Source of the DNA: Sva-07 sp031426215
Lineage (GTDB): Bacteria > Actinomycetota > Acidimicrobiia > Acidimicrobiales > Ilumatobacteraceae
Direction of reading: 5' to 3'
DNA: 24,557 nt
Assembly: GCA_031426215.1 (NCBI GenBank)
Contig: JANPKU010000189.1
Span: 1 to 24,557, forward strand
The position numbers and the translations under genes are program-made. Shown in pieces: positions 5,328-13,644 of this stretch; within the stretch, counting starts at the first letter, position 1; each line of letters starts with the position of its first letter. The notes under the pieces were generated by a model. It was not told the DNA's origin, did no database searches, and was given only the letters and a program-made list of their open reading frames with translations.

Positions 5328-8066
5328 TCAGCTGTTTGCGAGGTCGGTGATGACCGGAGCCTGCTTCGCCGGCGCCACGCGCTTCGGGGCTGCCGCCTTC
5401 TTCGCCGCCGGCTTCTTGGCGGCGGCCTTCTTCTTGGCGGGCGTCTTCTTCGCGGCGCGCTTCTTGGTGGGCCCGCCCTTTGCGGTGACCGCCTCGCGTC
5501 GGATTGCGAGCAATTCGTAGGCGCGCTCGGGAGCCATTGCATCGAGGCGATCGCCCTTGCCGAGTGAGGCGTTCGTCTCGCCGTCGGTGACGTACACCCC
5601 GAACTTGCCGTCCTTGGCCACGACCGCACGTTCGCTGACCGGGTCGTTGCCGAACTCGCGCAGCGGACCCTTGGCGGCCATGTTGCCGCCGCCACGCTTG
5701 TACACCTTCGGTTGACTGAAGATCGCGAGGGCTTCGCCGAGCGTGATCTGCAGGAGCTGGTCCTCGGAGTCGATGTTGCGGTAATCCTTCTCTTTATGCA
5801 CGTACGGGCCGTATCGGCCGTTGTTCGCCATGATCGCGACGCCGTCAGCTGGGTCGTCGCCGAGGTGACGTGGCAGTTGGAGCAACGCCTCGGCCTCGTC
5901 CATCGTGATCCGTTCCAGGATCATCGTCTTGAACAGACTCGACATCTTCGGCTTCTCGAGCCCGGGCGGCGGATCGTCGTGGTCGCCCCACTGCACGTAG
6001 GGGCCGTAGCGGCCGTTCTTCGCGTACACCGGGTAGCCCTCGAGTTCGCCGATCGGCTCGTCGGATTTCGGCGCCGCGAGCAACTCGATTGCCTTGGCGA
6101 CGGTCAGTTCGTCGGGTGTGAGATCGTCGGGCACGCTGGCGGTGTCGTCACCGCGTTTGACGTACGGACCGTACTTGCCGGGCTTCACGACGATGAGTTC
6201 GCCGTCGTCGTCGGGGCCGAGCGGGAACGTGTTGATCTCGGCAGCGTCGATCTCGTCGAGGTTCTCCTCGACCAGGCGCTTGAGGCCACGCAATGCGTCT
6301 TCGCCGAATCCGGCCTCGGCCGAGATGGGTTCGGTGTCGCCGTCGCCGGTGTCGCCGAAGTAGAAGCGCTTGAGCCACTTCTCCTTGCCGCGGCGCCCAC
6401 TGGCGATCTCGTCGAGGTCGGTGTCGATCGATGCCGTGAAGTCGTAATCGACGAGCGACTCGAAGTGCTCCTCGAGCAGACGGATCACTGCGAACGCCGT
6501 CCAGGTCGGTACGAGGGCCTGGCCCTTCTTCCACACGTACCCGCGATCCTGGATCGTCTGGATGATCGACGCCCACGTCGAGGGACGCCCGATCCCCAGC
6601 TCTTCGAGTCGCTTGACGAGCGACGCCTCTGTGTACCGCGCCGGCGGTGAGGTGCTGTGACCGTTCGGTTCGATCGATGCGATCGGCACCTCGTCGCCCT
6701 CGGCCAACGGCGGCAGCAGCGCCTCGCTCTCGGCGTCGTCGTCACCCGCCTCCTTCGAGGCGACGTAGACAGCCCGGTAGCCGGGGAACGTGATCGTGGT
6801 GCCCGATGCGGCGAATTCGCAGTCGGTCAATTCACCGGTCGTGCGATCCGTGGAGTTCGCGGCGAGGCGCACGCTCACCGTCACGCCGGTGGCATCGGCC
6901 ATCTGTGATGCCAGCGTGCGCTGCCACACCATCCGGTACAGCGCGAGTTCCTGGCTGTTGAGTTCTGAGCCGAGGCTCTGTGGCGAGCGGTACGGGGTGG
7001 TGGGCCGGATCGCCTCGTGGGCCTCTTGCGCGTTCTTGACCTTCGACGAGTACTGCTTCGGTGCCGCGTTGAGGTACTTGGCGCCGTACTCGCTCGTGAC
7101 TGCTGCTCGGGTTGCCTGCATGGCTTCGTCGGACAGCACGACGTTGTCGGTACGCATGTAGGTGATGAACCCGCGCTCGTACAGACCTTGCGCCACGCGC
7201 ATCACCTGCGACGACGACAGTCGCAGCTTCCGGCCACCCTCCTGCTGGAGCGTCGAGGTCATGAACGGTGCCTTCGACGACGAGCGGTACGGCTTCTCCT
7301 CGACCGACCGAACCGTGAACGTTGCGGCATCGAGCCCGTCGGCGAGGGCCACGGCGCGCACTTCGTCGAGGGCAACCGTCTTGGCGGACACCACGCCGGC
7401 GGCATCGAAGTCCTTGCCTGTGGCGACGCGCTCGCCGCCGACGGCGACCAGCTTGGCGCCGAACGTCGGTTGGGTGGCGGTGGTGAGGTCGATGTCCCAG
7501 TAGTCGGCGGTGACGTAGGCGATCCGTTCGCGTTCGCGTTCGACGATCAAGCGCACCGACGGGCTCTGGACCCGCCCCGCAGAGAGACCTCGATTCACTC
7601 GACGCCACAGCACCGGCGACACCTCGTAGCCGTACAGGCGGTCGAGGATGCGGCGGGTCTCGGCGGCGTCGACGAGCCCGTAGTCGAGGTCGCGAGGATT
7701 GTTGACGGCGTGGTCGATCGCCGACTTGGTGATCTCGTGGAACACCATCCGCTTCACGGGAACCTTCGGCTTGAGGTACTCGAGGAGGTGCCATGAGATG
7801 GCCTCACCCTCCCGGTCTTCATCGGTCGCGAGATACAGCTCCGAGGCGTCCTTCAGTGCGGCCTTGAGGTCCTTCACGACAGTCTTGCCGCGCTCGGTCA
7901 ACTCGTAGGTGGGCTTGAACCCGTTGTCGACGTCGATGTTCAATCCCTTGCTCGGCAGGTCGGACACGTGGCCGACCGAGGCGCGCACGTCGTAGTCGGT
8001 GCCGAGGAACTTCGACAACGTCTTCGCCTTGGCGGGCGACTCCACGATGACGAGGGGTTTGGGCAT
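5328..8066 (-). CDS. topA: DNA topoisomerase I (type IA)
   Basis: A 912-residue type IA topoisomerase that relaxes negative supercoils. The Toprim domain opens with VIVESPAKAKTLSKFLG, and its acidic metal-binding motif DEDREGE is at 82-88. The active-site tyrosine is Tyr303 in GFITYMRTDN; most homologues have TDS. After the core, several GxYGPYV-type C-terminal DNA-binding repeats follow (for example NGRYGPYVQWG and NGRYGPYVHKE), with no zinc-finger cysteines. The last ~50 residues are a Lys/Ala/Pro-rich tail, as in mycobacterial and streptomycete TopA, where it helps strand passage. ATG 8066 has GAAAGG upstream. The gene is divergent from rsgA across a 93-base gap. In many actinobacteria topA lies close to tmk and holB; here about 4.1 kb separates topA from tmk. 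Confidence 0.97.
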   Translation of the reverse strand: MPKPLVIVESPAKAKTLSKFLGTDYDVRASVGHVSDLPSKGLNIDVDNGFKPTYELTERGKTVVKDLKAALKDASELYLATDEDREGEAISWHLLEYLKPKVPVKRMVFHEITKSAIDHAVNNPRDLDYGLVDAAETRRILDRLYGYEVSPVLWRRVNRGLSAGRVQSPSVRLIVERERERIAYVTADYWDIDLTTATQPTFGAKLVAVGGERVATGKDFDAAGVVSAKTVALDEVRAVALADGLDAATFTVRSVEEKPYRSSSKAPFMTSTLQQEGGRKLRLSSSQVMRVAQGLYERGFITYMRTDNVVLSDEAMQATRAAVTSEYGAKYLNAAPKQYSSKVKNAQEAHEAIRPTTPYRSPQSLGSELNSQELALYRMVWQRTLASQMADATGVTVSVRLAANSTDRTTGELTDCEFAASGTTITFPGYRAVYVASKEAGDDDAESEALLPPLAEGDEVPIASIEPNGHSTSPPARYTEASLVKRLEELGIGRPSTWASIIQTIQDRGYVWKKGQALVPTWTAFAVIRLLEEHFESLVDYDFTASIDTDLDEIASGRRGKEKWLKRFYFGDTGDGDTEPISAEAGFGEDALRGLKRLVEENLDEIDAAEINTFPLGPDDDGELIVVKPGKYGPYVKRGDDTASVPDDLTPDELTVAKAIELLAAPKSDEPIGELEGYPVYAKNGRYGPYVQWGDHDDPPPGLEKPKMSSLFKTMILERITMDEAEALLQLPRHLGDDPADGVAIMANNGRYGPYVHKEKDYRNIDSEDQLLQITLGEALAIFSQPKVYKRGGGNMAAKGPLREFGNDPVSERAVVAKDGKFGVYVTDGETNASLGKGDRLDAMAPERAYELLAIRREAVTAKGGPTKKRAAKKTPAKKKAAAKKPAAKKAAAPKRVAPAKQAPVITDLANS

Positions 8067-8159
8067 CGATGCCTTTCGACGGGTGATTCGACGGAACTTG
8101 TCGAGCTGAGTGTGCCGGACGATCGTGGCATCTGCATCGCGGGTACCGTTCGCACCACG

Positions 8160-9245
8160 ATGTCCACACTGATCGACGAACCTGATCCGGCCCTCGGGTG
8201 GGCGGTCGACTTCGCCGAAAATTGGCAGTCACTCGGGTCGCCCGGCACGCCCGGGCGCGTCTCGCGACTCGACCGGGGCTGGAGCAGCGTGATCCGCTCG
8301 ATGGACGAGGCGAGGGGCTCGACCGATCCACTGCGGGTGCGCAACATCGGCGCCGAGGTCGCAGTCGGTGACTGGGTGGTGCCGTCGGAGGACGACGAAC
8401 GGGTCGAGCACGTGATCGAGCGACGATCGGCGTTCACGAGGCGAGCTTCCTTCGACGGGATGCGGGCGGTGTCGCACACACTGGCGGCGAACATCGACGT
8501 GGTGTTCCTCGTGCACGCCCTCGGGTCGCCTCCGAGCCCGCGTCGGCTCGAACGAGAGCTGGTGCTGGCTTTCGATTCTGGCGCCGAACCCGTGGTCGTG
8601 CTGACCAAGACCGATCTGGTCGAGGACCCGCAACCCGGCCGGGCGGCGTTGTCCGAGGTGTCGCTCGGTGTCCCGGTGCTGCTGGCGAGTGGGATCAGCG
8701 GTGACGGGATCGACGCGATCCGGTCGTATGCGACGGGGAACCGGACGTTGACGTTCCTCGGAGCGAGCGGCGTCGGCAAGTCCACCATCGTCAACGCACT
8801 CGTCGGCAACGAGCGTCAGGCCACCTCGGCGGTGCGCGAAGGCGACCAACGGGGGCGGCACACCACGGTGGCCGCTGAGCTCGTGCCGCTCGCCGATGAG
8901 GGGTGGTTGATCGATACTCCTGGCGTGAGGGCGCTGAGCCTGTGGTTGTCCGGCAATGGCATCGAGCGGGCATTCGCCGACGTGTTCGACCTGATGGATC
9001 ACTGTCGGTTCCGCGATTGCAAGCATGATCAGGAGCCGGGGTGTGCCGTGCAGGGAGCGATCGCTGCCGGCAAGCTCGACTCGGTTCGGCTGCACAGTCT
9101 CGAGCGGCTGATCGAGGAGGAGGCTGCGCTCGAAGAGGAGCAGCGGGCCCACGACAAGGCGGCCGATCGTCGCGTCGGGGGCAAGACCCTGGCGCCGGAG
9201 GAGTCCGAGTTCGACGGTCTACGAGAAGGGGAGGATCTGCGGTGA
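8160..9245 (+). CDS. rsgA: Ribosome small subunit-dependent GTPase A
   Basis: A 361-residue circularly permuted GTPase that helps mature the 30S subunit. The G motifs appear in the permuted order: G4 TKTD at 149-152, G1 GASGVGKST at 201-209, then G3 DTPG at 252-255. An OB-like N-terminal part contains VRNIGAEVAVGDWV. The C-terminal zinc-binding knuckle has Cys282, Cys287, His289 and Cys295 (HCRFRDCKHDQEPGC). ATG 8160 gives the normal length, although no strong ribosome site precedes it and longer in-frame starts exist inside the divergent topA. The gene overlaps the next one by GTGA. Confidence 0.94.
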   Translation: MSTLIDEPDPALGWAVDFAENWQSLGSPGTPGRVSRLDRGWSSVIRSMDEARGSTDPLRVRNIGAEVAVGDWVVPSEDDERVEHVIERRSAFTRRASFDGMRAVSHTLAANIDVVFLVHALGSPPSPRRLERELVLAFDSGAEPVVVLTKTDLVEDPQPGRAALSEVSLGVPVLLASGISGDGIDAIRSYATGNRTLTFLGASGVGKSTIVNALVGNERQATSAVREGDQRGRHTTVAAELVPLADEGWLIDTPGVRALSLWLSGNGIERAFADVFDLMDHCRFRDCKHDQEPGCAVQGAIAAGKLDSVRLHSLERLIEEEAALEEEQRAHDKAADRRVGGKTLAPEESEFDGLREGEDLR

Positions 9246-9733
9246 GTGACGTGGCGTCGAACGGCAAGCGGTTCGAATCGGTGTGGGATTATCCCCGCCC
9301 GCCGCGCCTCGAGCGTGTCGACTGGCGCGTCCGAGTGATCGCCGGCGGCCACCTCGTCGTCGACGCGCCACACGCTTTCCGCGTGCTCGAGACGAGCCAG
9401 CCGCCGGCGTATTACGTCTCGACGGAGTTCATCGATCTCGACCTGATGCGGCCATCGTCGACGCGCACGATGTGCGAGTGGAAAGGGCTGGCCGAATACG
9501 CCGACGTCGTGGTGGCCGATCGCGTGATCAGCGACGCGACGTGGACGTATCCGGTACCGACGCCCGCCTTTGCGGACCTGGGGAAGCATTGGGCCTTCTA
9601 CGCCCAGAAGCTCGACGAGTGCTGGATCGACGATGAACTGGTGACGAGCAACGAAGGCAGCTTCTACGGCGGCTGGGTGACCACGAATGTCACCGGACCG
9701 TTCAAAGGGGCTGCGGGAACCGGCCACTGGTGA
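9242..9733 (+). CDS. DUF427 family protein
   Basis: A 163-residue protein with the DUF427 hallmarks: ESVWDYPRPPRLE near the N-terminus, RVLETSQPPAYYV, the central CEWKG motif, the PTPAFADL segment and the C-terminal FYGGWVTTNVTGPFKG. DUF427 proteins are small beta-rich proteins common in actinobacteria; their biochemical role is not established. GTG 9242 overlaps the rsgA stop (GTGA), so it is translated with rsgA. The next gene starts more than 200 bases further on with its own leader. Confidence 0.88.
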   Translation: MSDVASNGKRFESVWDYPRPPRLERVDWRVRVIAGGHLVVDAPHAFRVLETSQPPAYYVSTEFIDLDLMRPSSTRTMCEWKGLAEYADVVVADRVISDATWTYPVPTPAFADLGKHWAFYAQKLDECWIDDELVTSNEGSFYGGWVTTNVTGPFKGAAGTGHW

Positions 9734-9750
9734 GTCCGAAACCGGTTCGA

Positions 9751-9890
9751 ACCGCTCACGCGGTGTCAGTTGCGCCAGGTCGGTTCGGTATGGTGATCCC
9801 GCTCACGAAGCGGGGCTGGTACCGCGTGAGCCACGGAGGGATCCGTGGGGATTCTGCGACACCCGTCGCACCCGGAAGCAGGAGAGTTAC
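9751..9890 (+). promoter_or_regulatory. Structured 5' leader of kimA (riboswitch-like, class unassigned)
   Basis: Four perfect hairpins follow one another: ACCGC/GCGGT (9751-9764), CCCGC/GCGGG (9798-9814, capped by a 7-base loop and framed by CGGTA/TACCG at 9786-9824), CCACGGA/TCCGTGG with a GNRA-type GGGA loop (9831-9848), and TGCGAC/GTCGCA (9855-9870). The loop of the second hairpin can pair with CGTGAGC at 9825-9831, giving a possible pseudoknot. CCGCTCACG occurs twice (9752-9760 and 9799-9807), so two segments compete for that partner. KimA genes of Firmicutes are controlled by the ydaO c-di-AMP riboswitch, but the conserved ydaO core cannot be recognised by eye here. Confidence 0.55.
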
Positions 9891-9944
9891 ATGACGTCAT
9901 CACATCGAGCGGGCGTGACCCGACGCGTCGGCTCGAGTACCTGA
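9891..9944 (+). CDS. 17-codon upstream ORF / leader peptide before kimA
   Basis: ATG 9891 is preceded by a strong AGGAG site (9880-9884) at a 6-base spacing and opens MTSSHRAGVTRRVGSST, ending in TGA at 9942-9944. kimA begins two bases later at ATG 9947 with almost no ribosome site of its own. This suggests ribosomes load at the short ORF and re-initiate at kimA. The alternative is that kimA starts further upstream in its own frame, at GTG 9845, but that would run through two of the leader hairpins. No similarity to known leader peptides is evident. Confidence 0.4.
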   Translation: MTSSHRAGVTRRVGSST

Positions 9945-9946
9945 GC

Positions 9947-11830
9947 ATGAACAAGCGGTTCAAGCGGCGCCTCGTCGGGTCACCACTGGCGACCGAGGAC
10001 GAACAGCATCAGCGCCTCGGTATCCCCACCGCGCTCGCCGTCTTCGCGTCGGACGCCATTTCGTCGACGGCGTACGCGAGCCAGGAGATCCTCATCGTCC
10101 TGATCCCGATCGCCGGTCTCTCGATCGCACTCAATCAGCTGATCCCCATCTCGATCATCGTGATGGTGCTGCTCCTGCTGGTGATTACGAGCTACCGACA
10201 GACGATCTTCGCGTACCCGAGCGGCGGTGGGTCCTACGTGGTGTCACGGGAGAACCTCGGCGAGACCCCGTCGTTGATCGCTGGGGCGTCGTTGCTCGTC
10301 GACTACATCCTGACCGTCGCGGTGTCGGTCTCCGCCGGTGTTGCCGCGATCACCTCGGCGTTCCCGGCCCTGCGACCCGAACGCGTCGAGATCTGCCTGG
10401 GCTTCATCGCCATCATGACCGTCGCCAACCTGCGCGGGCTGAAGGAGTCGGGGCGGCTCTTCGCAGGACCGACCTATGTGTACATCCTCGCCCTCGGTGC
10501 GTTGATCTCCGTGGGGTTGTTCCGACTCGCCACCGGCTCGCTGGAGCCGCTCGCACCGAACACCGAAGCGTTGAACGAACTCACCGGCGGCAACGAACTG
10601 ACCGGGTTGACGGTGTTGATCTTCCTGCGGGCCTTCTCGTCCGGCGCCGTGGCATTGACCGGTGTCGAGGCGATCTCCAATGGCGTCCCAGCGTTCAAGA
10701 AGCCCGAGTCGAAGCATGCAGCCACCACGTTGTTGCTGATGGGAACGATCCTTGCGTCGTTCTTCTTCGGGATCTCGGTGCTCGCCAGTCGGCTGCGACC
10801 GACGCCCAACGAGAGTGAGACCCTGCTGTCGATCATGGGTCGCGAGGTGTTCAACGGCGAAACGTTGCCGTACTACATCCTTCAGTTCTCCACGTTCGCG
10901 ATCCTCATCCTCGCGGCGAATACGGCCTTCGCCGACTTCCCGCGCGTGACGTCGATCCTCGCTCAGGACGGTTACCTGCCAGCGCAGTTGAAGAATCGCG
11001 GCGATCGGTTGGTGTTCTCCAACGGCATCCTGGCGCTCGCTGCGGTGGCGTCGTTGCTGATCGTGGTGTTCTCCGGCGACACGAGCAAACTCATTCCCCT
11101 GTACGCAGTGGGCGTGTTCGCCGGCTTCACGCTGTCGCAGGTGGGAATGGTGCGACATCACCAGCGGCTGCGAGAACCGAGTTGGAAGCGTGGAGTCGTG
11201 GTCAACGCGATCGGCGCCGTTGCAACCTTCGTCGTGTTGATCGTCGTCATCTATTCGAAGTTCACCATCGGTGCGTGGATCCCGGTCGTGCTGATCCCGA
11301 TCATCGTTTACGTGTTCAGGCGGATCAAGCGTCACTACGAAGATGTCCGTTCGGCGCTGAAGGTCGAGCCGGGCGATTACATCCCCCGCCACTCGCACTC
11401 GGTCGTCATCCTGGTCGGCAGCGTCAACCTCGGGGTGCTCAAGGCCGTTGCGTATGCGCGTTCGATGCGTCCGGACCGGTTGGTGGCGATCAGTGTGGTG
11501 ACCTCCGCCGAGGAGGAGACGGCGGTCGTCGACGCCTGGGAGGCGTTCGAATTGCCGGTGGAGTTGCGGACCATCTTCTCACCGTTCCGCGACCTCACCG
11601 GGCCGGTGATGGAGTTGATCGACGAGCTCGACGCCGAACGACCCGACGATGTGGTCACCGTCGTGGTTCCCGAGTTCGTCGTCGAACACTGGTGGGATCA
11701 GGCGCTGCACAACCAGAGCGCCATGATGATCAAGAGCAAGCTCCGCCAGCGGCCGAACACGGCCATCCTGTCCGTGCCGATCCAGGTCGGGGATCTGAAC
11801 GAAGTCGAATCAACGAACGAGGTGCTGTGA
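9947..11830 (+). CDS. kimA: KimA-type high-affinity K+ importer (APC superfamily)
   Basis: A 627-residue membrane transporter that aligns along its full length with Bacillus subtilis KimA (YdaO) from memory. Shared features include an N-terminal KRxLVGxPL, SSTAY after Asp36, SYRQTIFAYPSGGGSYVVS, LLVDYILTVAVSVSAG, the FSSGxxALTGVEAISN segment, LAANTAFADFPR, and a C-terminal soluble domain ending in a conserved HNQSA. Asp36, Tyr43 and Asp119 fall at the KimA transport-site positions. About twelve transmembrane segments precede a cytoplasmic domain from about residue 480. KimA imports K+ with protons, and c-di-AMP inhibits it in Firmicutes. The stop overlaps the first RCK gene by GTGA. ATG 9947 was chosen because homology begins there. 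A general amino-acid permease is the less likely alternative. Confidence 0.85.
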   Translation: MNKRFKRRLVGSPLATEDEQHQRLGIPTALAVFASDAISSTAYASQEILIVLIPIAGLSIALNQLIPISIIVMVLLLLVITSYRQTIFAYPSGGGSYVVSRENLGETPSLIAGASLLVDYILTVAVSVSAGVAAITSAFPALRPERVEICLGFIAIMTVANLRGLKESGRLFAGPTYVYILALGALISVGLFRLATGSLEPLAPNTEALNELTGGNELTGLTVLIFLRAFSSGAVALTGVEAISNGVPAFKKPESKHAATTLLLMGTILASFFFGISVLASRLRPTPNESETLLSIMGREVFNGETLPYYILQFSTFAILILAANTAFADFPRVTSILAQDGYLPAQLKNRGDRLVFSNGILALAAVASLLIVVFSGDTSKLIPLYAVGVFAGFTLSQVGMVRHHQRLREPSWKRGVVVNAIGAVATFVVLIVVIYSKFTIGAWIPVVLIPIIVYVFRRIKRHYEDVRSALKVEPGDYIPRHSHSVVILVGSVNLGVLKAVAYARSMRPDRLVAISVVTSAEEETAVVDAWEAFELPVELRTIFSPFRDLTGPVMELIDELDAERPDDVVTVVVPEFVVEHWWDQALHNQSAMMIKSKLRQRPNTAILSVPIQVGDLNEVESTNEVL

Positions 11831-12549
11831 GCGACGTCGAACCACCAAGTGCATCCAGCCCCGCCGAGTCGGCGACGAATGGACATGTCGTGATCGTGGG
11901 GTGTGGCAGAGTCGGCGCAGGCCTTGCCGAGCGGATGGTCGCGCTCGGCCACTCGGTCGCCGTGATCGACACGAATCGGTTGGCGTTCCGACGCCTTGGT
12001 GAATTGGACGTTGCACGGATCGAGGGGATCGGTTACGACCGCACCACCTTGAGAAGCGCCGGTATCGAACAGGCTGTGGCACTCGCAGCTGTGACGAACG
12101 GCGACAACAGCAACATCGTGGTGGCGCGCACCGGCCGCGAGGCGTTCGGGGTTGCCCGCGTCTTCGCCCGCATCTACGACATGCGACGGGCCGCGGTGTA
12201 CGAGCGGCTCGGAATCCCGACCGTCGCGTCGGCTCGACTCACGATCGACATGTCGATGCGCCAACTGCGGCCCGATGTCGAAGCCGTTCGTTGGGTCGAC
12301 CCCGGCGCCGGTGTGTGTCTGGTCGAGCGACCGGCGTCGCGTGCGTTGATCGGCACCAGCCTCAGTGACCTCGAAGCCGACGGCACGGTTCGGCTGGCGG
12401 CTGTTCGTCGTCTCGGGGTCAGCATCCTGCCGATGGCCGGACTCGTCGTCCAGGAGGGTGATCTGCTGTATCTGATGGTGGCCAATGACCGCGTGGCCCA
12501 GCTCCAAGAGCAGTGGGCCGATGCGACCGAGCTGAAGGGAACGAAGTGA
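11827..12549 (+). CDS. TrkA-family RCK protein (regulator of K+ conductance), first copy
   Basis: A 240-residue cytoplasmic protein with one RCK_N and one RCK_C domain. After a Ser/Ala/Pro-rich leader of about 19 residues comes a Rossmann fold with GCGRVG (25-30) and Asp48 at the end of the second strand, the pattern for NAD(H) binding. The C-terminal half (VRWVDPGAGVCLVERPASRALIGTSLSDLE ... in short, a TrkA-C domain) ends about residue 225. GTG 11827 overlaps kimA by GTGA, and its own stop overlaps the next gene by GTGA. No TrkH/KtrB pore protein lies in the window, so the partner is most likely KimA. RCK proteins gate K+ transporters in response to nucleotides such as NADH, ATP or c-di-AMP. 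Confidence 0.88.
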   Translation: MSDVEPPSASSPAESATNGHVVIVGCGRVGAGLAERMVALGHSVAVIDTNRLAFRRLGELDVARIEGIGYDRTTLRSAGIEQAVALAAVTNGDNSNIVVARTGREAFGVARVFARIYDMRRAAVYERLGIPTVASARLTIDMSMRQLRPDVEAVRWVDPGAGVCLVERPASRALIGTSLSDLEADGTVRLAAVRRLGVSILPMAGLVVQEGDLLYLMVANDRVAQLQEQWADATELKGTK

Positions 12550-13223
12550 GGATCGTCATCATCGGCGCCGGCAAGGTCGGAACGTTCATCGCGAGCGATC
12601 TGATCGAGAACGGGCACGAGGTCGCCGTCGTCGAGCGCGACCCACAGCAGATCGAACGACGCCGTGGGACCGAAGGACTCGAGGCCGTCGAGTGGGTGGT
12701 GGCCGACGCCTGCGAGGTCGGCGAGTTGTCGAGGGCGCATCTGGAGCGGGCCGACGTGGCGCTCGCCGTCACCGGCGATGACGAGGACAACCTCGTCACG
12801 TCGCTGCTGGCGAAGCAGGAATTCGGGGTGCCGAGGGTCATCGCCCGGGTCAATCATCCGGCCAACGAGTGGATGTTCACCGAGATGTGGGGTGTCGACA
12901 TCGCCGTCTCTGCGCCGCACCTGCTGTCTGCGCTGGTGGAAGAGGCGGTCACCGTCGGTTCGATCGTGCGGCTGCTGCAGGTGGCCGGTGGGAAGGCCCG
13001 ACTCGTGGAGGTCACACTCAGTGCCGACAGTCCGATCCTCGGTCGCAACATCGTCGATGCCGGCTTCCCTCGGGGGTCGAGCGTCGTTGCGATCGTTCGG
13101 TCGGGTGACGTGGTGGTGCCGCGTGGTGATACGTCGTTCCACCTCGGCGACGAGGTGATCGTGTTGGTGTCCGACGAGTCCGAGGCGGAAGTGTCGGCCT
13201 TGCTCGTGCATCGCCGACCGTAG
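12546..13223 (+). CDS. TrkA-family RCK protein, second copy
   Basis: A 225-residue RCK_N/RCK_C protein. GAGKVG at 7-12 and the acidic Glu29 ending the second strand mark the dinucleotide pocket. The TGDDEDNLVTSLLAK helix is typical of TrkA, and the C-terminal TrkA-C domain has GRNIVDAGFPRGSSVVAIVR and FHLGDEVIVLV. It is more canonical than the first copy, and the two probably form a heteromeric ring. GTG 12546 overlaps the first copy by GTGA, making kimA and both RCK genes one translation unit. APC permease/TrkA/TrkA groups next to an OB-fold gene are recalled from other actinobacteria, and an OB-fold gene does follow here. Confidence 0.9.
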   Translation: MRIVIIGAGKVGTFIASDLIENGHEVAVVERDPQQIERRRGTEGLEAVEWVVADACEVGELSRAHLERADVALAVTGDDEDNLVTSLLAKQEFGVPRVIARVNHPANEWMFTEMWGVDIAVSAPHLLSALVEEAVTVGSIVRLLQVAGGKARLVEVTLSADSPILGRNIVDAGFPRGSSVVAIVRSGDVVVPRGDTSFHLGDEVIVLVSDESEAEVSALLVHRRP

Positions 13224-13282
13224 TAACCGGCCGGCCTCGGTCGGCCAGCCTCGGCCAGCCGGACGCAGTGAGCCGGACGCGG
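13224..13282. repeat. Short tandem and inverted repeats between convergent genes
   Basis: TCGGCCAGCC is repeated exactly in tandem (13241-13250, 13251-13260). GGCCG/CGGCC arms (13229-13233, 13242-13246) and an outer CCGGC/GCCGG pair can fold into a GC-rich hairpin. GCCGGACGC also occurs twice. It lies between the convergent RCK and OB-fold genes and probably serves as their shared terminator region. Confidence 0.4.
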
Positions 13283-13639
13283 TCAGGGCAGGAGCGTGTA
13301 GGCAGGGTTGAACACGATCAGTTGCCCTCGATCACGCCGGGCGACGCCCTCGAACAGGATGGCCCTGCCGGCTTCGATCCCGAAGATGCGGGATCGTCCG
13401 GTGAACACTGCCACGGCCGATCCGGTCCCGTCGTGGATCGTGACCCGCAAGCTCGGTCGGCTGCCGGGAGCGGATCGCTGCTGGCTGCGTATCTCGCCAC
13501 CGAAGCGGGTGGGCTGGCGTTCCGCGACCTCGCCGATCTGGCTCATCTCGACGCCGTGGAATCGACGTTGCAGCCGCTTGGAATCCAACTCCGCCACCGA
13601 GCCGACGAGACGCTCCTGCAGCTCGGGATCGGGTGTCAC
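13283..13639 (-). CDS. OB-fold nucleic-acid-binding-like protein
   Basis: A 118-residue protein. The N-terminal helix LQERLVGSVAELDSKRLQ is followed by an OB-fold five-strand pattern: IGEVAERQPTRFGGEI, LRVTIHDGTGSAVAVFTGR, IEAGRAILFEGVAR, and LIVFNPAYTLL. The DGTG-AVAVF-GR stretch is the usual OB-fold anticodon/tRNA-type signature of small actinobacterial proteins whose role is not defined. GTG 13639 begins six bases after the dedA stop; TTG 13648 overlapping that stop is an alternative start. It follows dedA on the same strand and converges with the potassium operon. Confidence 0.75.
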   Translation of the reverse strand: MTPDPELQERLVGSVAELDSKRLQRRFHGVEMSQIGEVAERQPTRFGGEIRSQQRSAPGSRPSLRVTIHDGTGSAVAVFTGRSRIFGIEAGRAILFEGVARRDRGQLIVFNPAYTLLP

Positions 13640-13644
13640 CCGCT

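Noticed and set aside
5712..7796. Several long plus-strand and alternative minus-strand frames over topA
   Set aside because: These are high-GC shadow frames. topA explains the whole stretch with all its motifs intact.
9751..9890. Calling the kimA leader a ydaO-yuaA c-di-AMP riboswitch outright
   Set aside because: Fragments such as ACGGAGG and CACCCGGAAGC recall the ydaO consensus, but the conserved core order is not met by eye. It was left as an unassigned structured leader.
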